Assembly: GCA_017556885.1 (NCBI GenBank)
Contig: JAFYLV010000039.1
Span: 1 to 18,059, forward strand
DNA: 18,059 bases
Direction: 5' to 3'
Origin: Clostridia bacterium
Lineage (GTDB): Bacteria > Bacillota > Clostridia > Oscillospirales > QAMX01
Positions 13,576 to 18,059 of the stretch are shown here, piece by piece. The notes under the pieces were generated by a model. That model was not told where the DNA came from. It was given only the letters and a program-made list of their open reading frames with translations, and ran no database searches. The stretch's first letter is position 1, and the number at the start of each line of letters is the position of its first letter. The position numbers and the translations under genes were made by a program.

Positions 13576-15519
13576 ATGCTGAAACTGACTCTGAAAGACG
13601 GCTCCGTTCTGGAAGTCGAAGCGGGTGCATCCTGCCTGGATGCAGCAAAGGCCATCAGCCCCGGTCTTGCCCGTGCCGCCCTTGGCGCAAAGCTGGACGG
13701 CGAGGTTTGCTCCCTTTCCGCCCCTGCCCGTGACGGCGCTGCCTTCGAGGTGCTGACCTGGGATAGTGAGGAAGGCCGCAAGATCTTCCGCCACACCACC
13801 TCTCATGTGCTGGCGCAGGCAGTCAAGCGCCTGTACCCGGCGGCAAAGCTTGCCATTGGCCCCGCCATCGAGAACGGCTTCTACTACGACTTTGACGTTG
13901 CCACTCCCTTTACCGCCGCCGATCTTGAGAAGATCGAGGCAGAGATGAAGAAGATCGTCAAGGAGGACATCGCCCTCTCCCGCTTTACGCTCTCCCGTGA
14001 GGAGGCTCTTGCCAAGGCCGATGCCATGGGCGAGCCCTACAAGCGCGAGCTCATCGAGGATCTCCCCGAGGATGCGGAGCTTTCCTTCTACGCCCAGGGC
14101 GACTTCACCGACCTTTGCGCCGGTCCTCACCTGCCCACCACCGGCGGCATCAAGGCCTTCAAGCTGCTTTCCGTCACCGGCGCGTACTGGCGCGGCGATG
14201 AGAAGAACAAGATGCTCTGCCGCATCTACGGCACCTCCTTCCCCAAGGCTGCCATGCTCGAGGAGCATATCGCCGCCCTGGAGGATGCCAAAAAGCGTGA
14301 CCACAACAAGCTCGGCCGTGAGCTTGAGTATTTCACCACCGTGGACGAGATCGGTCAGGGTCTGCCCATCCTGCTGCCCAAGGGCGCACGCGTTATCCAG
14401 CTGCTGCAGCGCTGGATCGAGGACGAGGAGCAGAAGCGTGGCTACCTGCTGACCAAGACCCCCCTGATGGCAAAGCGCGATCTCTATAAGATCTCCGGTC
14501 ACTGGGATCACTACCGTGACGGTATGTTCATCATGGGCGATGCCGAGGACGAGGAGAAGGAATGCTTCGCTATGCGTCCCATGACATGCCCCTTCCAGTA
14601 TCAGGTCTTCCTCAACCGCGCCCGATCCTACCGTGATCTGCCCATGCGCCTTGGCGAGACCTCCACGCTCTTCCGCAACGAGGAGTCCGGCGAGATGCAC
14701 GGTCTCATCCGCGTCCGCCAGTTCACCATCTCCGAGGGTCATCTGGTGCTCCGTCCCGAGCAGCTCGAAGAGGAGTTCCGCGAGTGCCTTGAGCTGGCAA
14801 AATACGTGCTGGACACCGTCGGCATGCTGGAGGACTGCACCTTCCGCTTCTCCCAGTGGGATCCCGCAAATCCCAAGAACAAGTACGAGGGCACTGCCGA
14901 GCAGTGGAACGAGGCCCAGGCCGTTATGGGAAAGATCCTCGACAATCTCGGCGTGAATTACACCGTCGGTATCGACGAGGCCGCCTTCTATGGCCCGAAG
15001 CTCGATATCCAGTATAAGAACGTCTTCGGTAAGGAAGATACCATCGTTACCATCCAGATCGATATGCTCCTTGCAGAGAAGTTCGGCATGGAGTACACCG
15101 ACACCGACGGACAGAAGAAGCGCCCTTACATCATCCACCGTACCAGCCTCGGCTGCTACGAGCGCACCCTTGCCTACCTCATTGAGAAGTATGCCGGCGC
15201 GCTGCCCACCTGGATGGCTCCCGAGCAGGTGCGCATCCTGCCCATCACCGACCGCCAGCATGACTATGCCTTTGCGCTGCGCGATGAGCTTACGAAGATG
15301 GGCTTCCGTGTGGAAGTTGACGACCGCAACGAGAAGGTCGGCTACAAGATCCGCGAGGCGCAGATGCAGAAGCTGCCCTACATGCTTGTTCTCGGTGACA
15401 AGGAGGTCGAGGCCGGCGGTGTTGCCGTGCGCAGCCGCAAGGACGGCGACCTCGGTGTCATGACCCGCGCCGAGTTTGCCGAAAAGCTCCGCGTCGAGGT
15501 CGAGACCCGCGCAAGATAA
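13576..15519 (+). CDS. thrS: Threonine--tRNA ligase
   Basis: The 647-residue class II synthetase charges tRNA-Thr. It has all four ThrRS domains: TGS (about 1-60), the editing domain with HTTSH (His73/His77) and CAGPH, the catalytic core (about 240-535) and the anticodon-binding domain (about 540-647). Zinc ligands that bind the threonine substrate are seen as Cys338 (MRPMTCP), His389 (FTISEGH) and His521 (IHRTS). Motif 2 (FRNEESGEMHG) and motif 3 (GCYERTLAYLIEKYAG) are present. The more common FTQDDAH is FTISEGH here, keeping the His. ATG 13576 follows AAGGAG at about 9 bases. Only 22 bases separate it from comM, with no promoter seen, so it is expressed from the T-box transcript. Confidence 0.97.
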   Translation: MLKLTLKDGSVLEVEAGASCLDAAKAISPGLARAALGAKLDGEVCSLSAPARDGAAFEVLTWDSEEGRKIFRHTTSHVLAQAVKRLYPAAKLAIGPAIENGFYYDFDVATPFTAADLEKIEAEMKKIVKEDIALSRFTLSREEALAKADAMGEPYKRELIEDLPEDAELSFYAQGDFTDLCAGPHLPTTGGIKAFKLLSVTGAYWRGDEKNKMLCRIYGTSFPKAAMLEEHIAALEDAKKRDHNKLGRELEYFTTVDEIGQGLPILLPKGARVIQLLQRWIEDEEQKRGYLLTKTPLMAKRDLYKISGHWDHYRDGMFIMGDAEDEEKECFAMRPMTCPFQYQVFLNRARSYRDLPMRLGETSTLFRNEESGEMHGLIRVRQFTISEGHLVLRPEQLEEEFRECLELAKYVLDTVGMLEDCTFRFSQWDPANPKNKYEGTAEQWNEAQAVMGKILDNLGVNYTVGIDEAAFYGPKLDIQYKNVFGKEDTIVTIQIDMLLAEKFGMEYTDTDGQKKRPYIIHRTSLGCYERTLAYLIEKYAGALPTWMAPEQVRILPITDRQHDYAFALRDELTKMGFRVEVDDRNEKVGYKIREAQMQKLPYMLVLGDKEVEAGGVAVRSRKDGDLGVMTRAEFAEKLRVEVETRAR

Positions 15520-15543
15520 CGGGCGAACACAGAAATTCATTGG

Positions 15544-15591
15544 CCGCCGGCGGCGGACTCCGTACCGGGGTCTGCTGCCGGCGGATTTTTT
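15544..15591 (+). terminator. Terminator of the comM-thrS operon
   Basis: Long GC-rich arms, CCGCCGGC (15544-15551) against GCCGGCGG (15576-15583), extend inward through GGCGGAC/GTCTGCT with two G-U pairs. The hairpin is followed by T6 (15586-15591). Confidence 0.88.
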
Positions 15592-15654
15592 CACGGTCAA
15601 ACCAAGAAAAGCGGCTGCAGGATCGTATGATATGCAGAGAGGAGGGGGAAGCAT

Positions 15655-16143
15655 ATGACAGAGCGGCAGGCGGATGCCTTTGAATCCGTATATCGGGAAT
15701 ACAACGGCCTTCTTTACGGCTTTGCCTATTCCATCCTCCACAGCCGTGCAATGGCGGAGGATGTGGTGCAGGAGGTGTTTGTGCGTGCCATCTCCTCCCT
15801 GGATCTCTCCCGGGACAGAGCTTCCGTGCGGTCGTGGCTGTTTGCAACGGTGCATAACCTTGCGGTGGATTATCTCCGCCGGGAGGGAAGAAACGCAGGC
15901 GAAGAACCTCTCTTTTATACGGCCTCTGCCGAAGGAGAACGGCTGGAGCAGCTCGTGCTGCTCAATGAGGTCCTGTCGGCGCTTGCGCCGGAGGAGGAGC
16001 GCATCCTCATGCTCACCACCGCCGGTTTCCGGCAGCGGGAGATCGCCAAAATGCTCGATCTTCCCCTCGGAACGGTTTCCTGGCGCATCCACAACATCCG
16101 CAGAAAGATATCCGCTCTGCGGAGCGCGGAGAAAGGAGAATGA
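15655..16143 (+). CDS. ECF-type RNA polymerase sigma-70 factor
   Basis: The 162-residue protein contains only sigma regions 2 and 4. Region 2 (about 8-75) shows AEDVVQEVFVRA and RSWLFATVHNLAVDYLRRE. Region 4 (about 102-155) shows ALAPEEERILMLTTAGFRQ then REIAKMLDLPLGTVSWRIH, the -35-binding helix-turn-helix. It would direct RNA polymerase to a small regulon in response to an envelope or stress signal. The start ATG 15655 follows AGGAGGGGG. Its stop codon overlaps the downstream membrane protein's first possible ATG, an arrangement typical of sigma/anti-sigma pairs. The upstream gap after the thrS terminator has a possible -10 (TATGAT, 15626-15631) without a matching -35, so how it is transcribed is unclear. 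Confidence 0.93.
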   Translation: MTERQADAFESVYREYNGLLYGFAYSILHSRAMAEDVVQEVFVRAISSLDLSRDRASVRSWLFATVHNLAVDYLRREGRNAGEEPLFYTASAEGERLEQLVLLNEVLSALAPEEERILMLTTAGFRQREIAKMLDLPLGTVSWRIHNIRRKISALRSAEKGE

Positions 16144-16145
16144 CC

Positions 16146-17219
16146 ATGAAAGATATTGAACGCATGCTGCGGGAAAATCTGCAGCGCGAGGCGCCGGATC
16201 ACCGGGAAGATATCCTTGCCGCCGATCCGCAGCCGGATAAAGGGGAACTTTTCCGCATTCCGCGGCGGTGGATCGCCGCCGGATGCGGCATTGCGGCGGC
16301 CCTGCTGCTTTGTGTCGGCATCGGCCTGCCGGTGCTGAAAAAGGAACTCAATGTAAGTGCCCCCGACAGCATGCAGCCGGAGAACGAATGCATGAGCATA
16401 CTGACCGATTCCACGCAGCACGGCACCGGCGGTGACGGGCGGGGGGAATATGAGGTGATCTCCTGGGATACCGCGGTTCCGCTTCCCGATGGGGAAATAT
16501 TTTATTCCTACGCCTTTACCGGTGATGAAAGCCTCGGCGAGAGCGTGCTTGCGCTGATCAACCGCCTCTTTGATACGGAATTTTCCGAGGATATCGATCT
16601 TTCGGAGTACGAATGCCGTCTGGGCGATGATCCGTCGGAGCTCTTCCTGTGGGGGAACCTTGATGCGGGCATGTTCTACTATCAGCACATCATTGACTAT
16701 ACGTCGGAGGAGCTTTTGGCGGCGGATCCGGCGGTGATCGGCCCGCAGACGGAAAAAGCTGCGGCGGATATCGTGGAAAAAATCGCGCAGCTGGTGGGTC
16801 CCGTACGGTTGGAGAAAAAATGGCGCGAGGACTTTGAAGGTGTCGATGAGGTTTGGTATTATTACCGCTATGCGCCGGAAAACCCCATCACCATCGACGG
16901 CTATGCGACATCGGCGGATCTGACGATCTGCTTTGATACCCTTGGGGAAGTCATGACCCTGCGGTGCGATATGTCTGCCTGTGAAAAATACGTGCACCAT
17001 TCCGTCACCTTTGGGGAAAACATTCTGGAGGTTTTCAAAAACACCCTTGGCGACGTGGGAATCCCGGAGACAGAGGTGTGTATCACCGGCTGCCGCATCG
17101 AGTATGTGCAGACCATCGGTCTTGAGGATTATGCCACCGCAAGCCCGGTGCTTATGCTGACCTACACCATCAACGGAGAAGGGGAATATGAGCTGCCCAT
17201 TCTTGCAGAAGAGGTATGA
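16146..17219 (+). CDS. Membrane-anchored presumed anti-sigma factor with unrecognised extracellular domain
   Basis: The 357-residue protein has a short charged cytoplasmic N-terminus (1-41), one transmembrane helix (WIAAGCGIAAALLLCVGIGLPVL, 42-64), and about 290 residues predicted outside the cell, rich in Asp, Glu and Tyr. I do not recognise the outer domain. The N-terminus lacks the HxxxCxxC zinc anti-sigma motif, so it would be a non-zinc type. The anti-sigma role is inferred from position: its first in-frame ATG (16140) overlaps the stop of the ECF sigma gene. ATG 16146 is chosen because AAAGGAG ends 8 bases before it but only 2 before 16140. An alternative is a signal sensor co-regulated with the sigma factor. 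No terminator follows directly. Confidence 0.72.
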   Translation: MKDIERMLRENLQREAPDHREDILAADPQPDKGELFRIPRRWIAAGCGIAAALLLCVGIGLPVLKKELNVSAPDSMQPENECMSILTDSTQHGTGGDGRGEYEVISWDTAVPLPDGEIFYSYAFTGDESLGESVLALINRLFDTEFSEDIDLSEYECRLGDDPSELFLWGNLDAGMFYYQHIIDYTSEELLAADPAVIGPQTEKAAADIVEKIAQLVGPVRLEKKWREDFEGVDEVWYYYRYAPENPITIDGYATSADLTICFDTLGEVMTLRCDMSACEKYVHHSVTFGENILEVFKNTLGDVGIPETEVCITGCRIEYVQTIGLEDYATASPVLMLTYTINGEGEYELPILAEEV

Positions 17220-17264
17220 GCAAAGAGCCGTCGGACTGATTTGAAGCTTATAAAGGATAAAACA

Positions 17265-17789
17265 ATGGTTATTGAAACGGAACGTTTGCTCTTAAGAGAA
17301 ATGACGGAAGAGGATCTTCCCGCACTTTATAAGGTGCTGGCAGATCCTGACATAATGCAGCATTATCCCTATATGTTTGATGAAAAAAGAGTAATGGACT
17401 GGATCTTGCGCAATATCGAAAGATATCGGGTATTTGGCTTTGGCTTGTGGGCGGTATGCCTGAAGGCGACCGGTGAAATGATCGGTGACTGCGGCTTGAC
17501 GATGCAGCTGATCAACGGTGAGATAAAACCGGAGATCGGTTACCACATCAGAGGTGATCAGCAAAGGAAAGGATACGCCAAAGAGGCGGCGATCGCGGTC
17601 AGGGATTGGACCTTCAATAACACGCCGTTTCGTGTGATCTATTCCTATATGAAACACACAAATGAGCCGTCTTGTAAAACCGCCGTTTCTTACGGATGCA
17701 AACAGGTCGGCACGTATGCGGATGATGTAAATGAGATCACAAAGGTTTTTGCAATAACGAGAGAAGAATGGGCGAATTTGAAAAAATGA
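17265..17789 (+). CDS. GNAT family N-acetyltransferase (RimJ/RimL-like)
   Basis: The 174-residue protein starts VIETERLLLREMTEEDLPAL, has the GEMIGDCGLT strand and the acetyl-CoA binding loop HIRGDQQRKGYAKEA, and ends with NEPSCKTAVSYGCKQVG. This is the standard RimJ/RimL acetyltransferase layout at full length. The substrate is unknown. The ATG at 17265 follows AAAGGA by 7 bases; an in-frame TTG at 17241 has no RBS. Its codons are visibly richer in A and T than the surrounding genes (AAA, GAA, ATA, AAT frequent), which may mark recent acquisition. It is only distantly similar to the GNAT at 11145. No promoter was convincing in the 45 bases after the anti-sigma gene, so co-transcription is possible. 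Confidence 0.88.
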   Translation: MVIETERLLLREMTEEDLPALYKVLADPDIMQHYPYMFDEKRVMDWILRNIERYRVFGFGLWAVCLKATGEMIGDCGLTMQLINGEIKPEIGYHIRGDQQRKGYAKEAAIAVRDWTFNNTPFRVIYSYMKHTNEPSCKTAVSYGCKQVGTYADDVNEITKVFAITREEWANLKK

Positions 17790-17846
17790 ATGGCAGGCGG
17801 TTAGCCGCCGTCCTTGCTTTGCGGCAGGGCGTTTCTGTACCGATCA

Positions 17847-17882
17847 AAATCCTCCCCGTGAGATTTCACACGGGGAGGATTT
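17847..17882 (+). terminator. Hairpin after the GNAT gene, probable terminator
   Basis: The 14-base arms AAATCCTCCCCGTG (17847-17860) and CACGGGGAGGATTT (17869-17882) pair perfectly around an 8-base loop. The T-tail is short (ATTTGC), so termination may be partial. The A-rich left flank could let it also work on the minus strand. Confidence 0.7.
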
Positions 17883-17924
17883 GCTGCTTTATGGAAGCCG
17901 TGTGCCGCGGCGCGGACTTTTTTC

Positions 17925-17953
17925 TTTGCATCGGGCGTACCTTATGCTATAAT
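17925..17953 (+). promoter_or_regulatory. Promoter of the right-edge gene
   Basis: TTTGCA (17925-17930), a 17-base spacer and TATAAT (17948-17953) with an extended -10 TGC. The leader to the ATG at 17982 is about 22 bases. Confidence 0.65.
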
Positions 17954-17981
17954 GAAAAAAAAAGCAAAGGGAGACAGACGA

Positions 17982-18059
17982 ATGAAGCTGATGCAGCGCT
18001 TTGGCGATCAGGTGGATGACCGCTACATAGAAAGCTATTTGAAATGGATCCGGGATTAC
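17982..18059 (+). CDS. Unidentified protein, N-terminal 26 codons (runs off right edge)
   Basis: The frame starts MKLMQRFGDQVDDRYIESYL and stays open to the window end. ATG 17982 has AAGGGAG (17967-17973) 8 bases upstream and a good promoter before it, so it is very likely a real gene start. Too little is present to name a family. The segment is charged and probably helical, without a signal peptide. Confidence 0.65.
   Translation, partial: MKLMQRFGDQVDDRYIESYLKWIRDY

Noticed and set aside
11769..13799. A 676-codon minus-strand frame over the T-box and comM
   Set aside because: It is antisense to ComM with its Walker motifs and to a structured T-box leader, and it has no RBS or recognisable domain.
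15595..15632. Possible ECF-type self-regulated promoter before the sigma gene (AAAC ... CGTA)
   Set aside because: The spacing between AAAC and CGTA is 21 bases, too long for the usual ECF promoter of about 16-17. TATGAT lacks a matching -35.
13531..16092. An 853-codon minus-strand open frame across thrS and the sigma gene
   Set aside because: It is a shadow of thrS, whose identity is certain. The antisense product is Leu/Gly-rich without domains and crosses a terminator.

Overview
The window looks like a chromosomal segment of a fairly high-GC Bacillota, most likely a gut-type Clostridia (Oscillospiraceae/Christensenellales-like). The reasons are consensus sigma-A type promoters, AGGAGG-type ribosome binding sites, a T-box tRNA-sensing leader, short U-tailed terminators, and Firmicute-type families (MtaB, T-box/ThrRS, COG0523 plus YcgQ-like domain). 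This is inferred from sequence character only. No rRNA, tRNA, CRISPR array, insertion sequence or phage gene was seen. No gene-free stretch exceeds 300 bases; the longest (11751-12041) is filled by a T-box leader.

Layout, left to right. (a) 1-98, minus: N-terminus of mtaB (tRNA methylthiotransferase). It diverges from a GH38 alpha-mannosidase (218-2698) followed directly by an SGNH/GDSL hydrolase (2711-3292), a two-gene glycan-trimming operon ended by a terminator. The divergent pair appears to share a palindromic -10 element. (b) 3375-4364: a short Na/Pi-cotransporter family protein without a PhoU tail. (c) 4442-5005: an HD-domain hydrolase with its own extended -10 promoter, ending at a bidirectional terminator shared with the converging minus operon. 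(d) 9147-5055, minus: a three-gene operon of a His-rich COG0523/CobW metallochaperone GTPase, a second COG0523-like protein fused to a YcgQ/DUF1980-like domain, and a 655-residue glycoside-hydrolase-like TIM-barrel protein of no family I can name. This is the most unusual unit in the window. (e) 9334-11750, plus: ychF, a DUF1624/HGSNAT-like membrane acyltransferase and a GNAT acetyltransferase, tightly packed. (f) 11747-15591: promoter, T-box leader with a likely threonine (ACC) specifier, terminator, then comM/yifB and thrS, closed by a terminator. (g) 15655-17219: ECF sigma factor and membrane-anchored presumed anti-sigma factor. (h) 17265-17789: an AT-richer GNAT acetyltransferase; then a hairpin, a promoter and the first 26 codons of an unidentified gene at the right edge.

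How they work together: housekeeping translation genes (mtaB, ychF, thrS) alternate with accessory modules. The mannosidase/esterase pair suggests use of host or dietary glycans. The COG0523 operon suggests metal allocation, possibly tied to the co-transcribed hydrolase-like protein. The T-box places comM under the same threonyl-tRNA charging signal as thrS. The sigma/anti-sigma pair is a self-contained envelope-signalling module.
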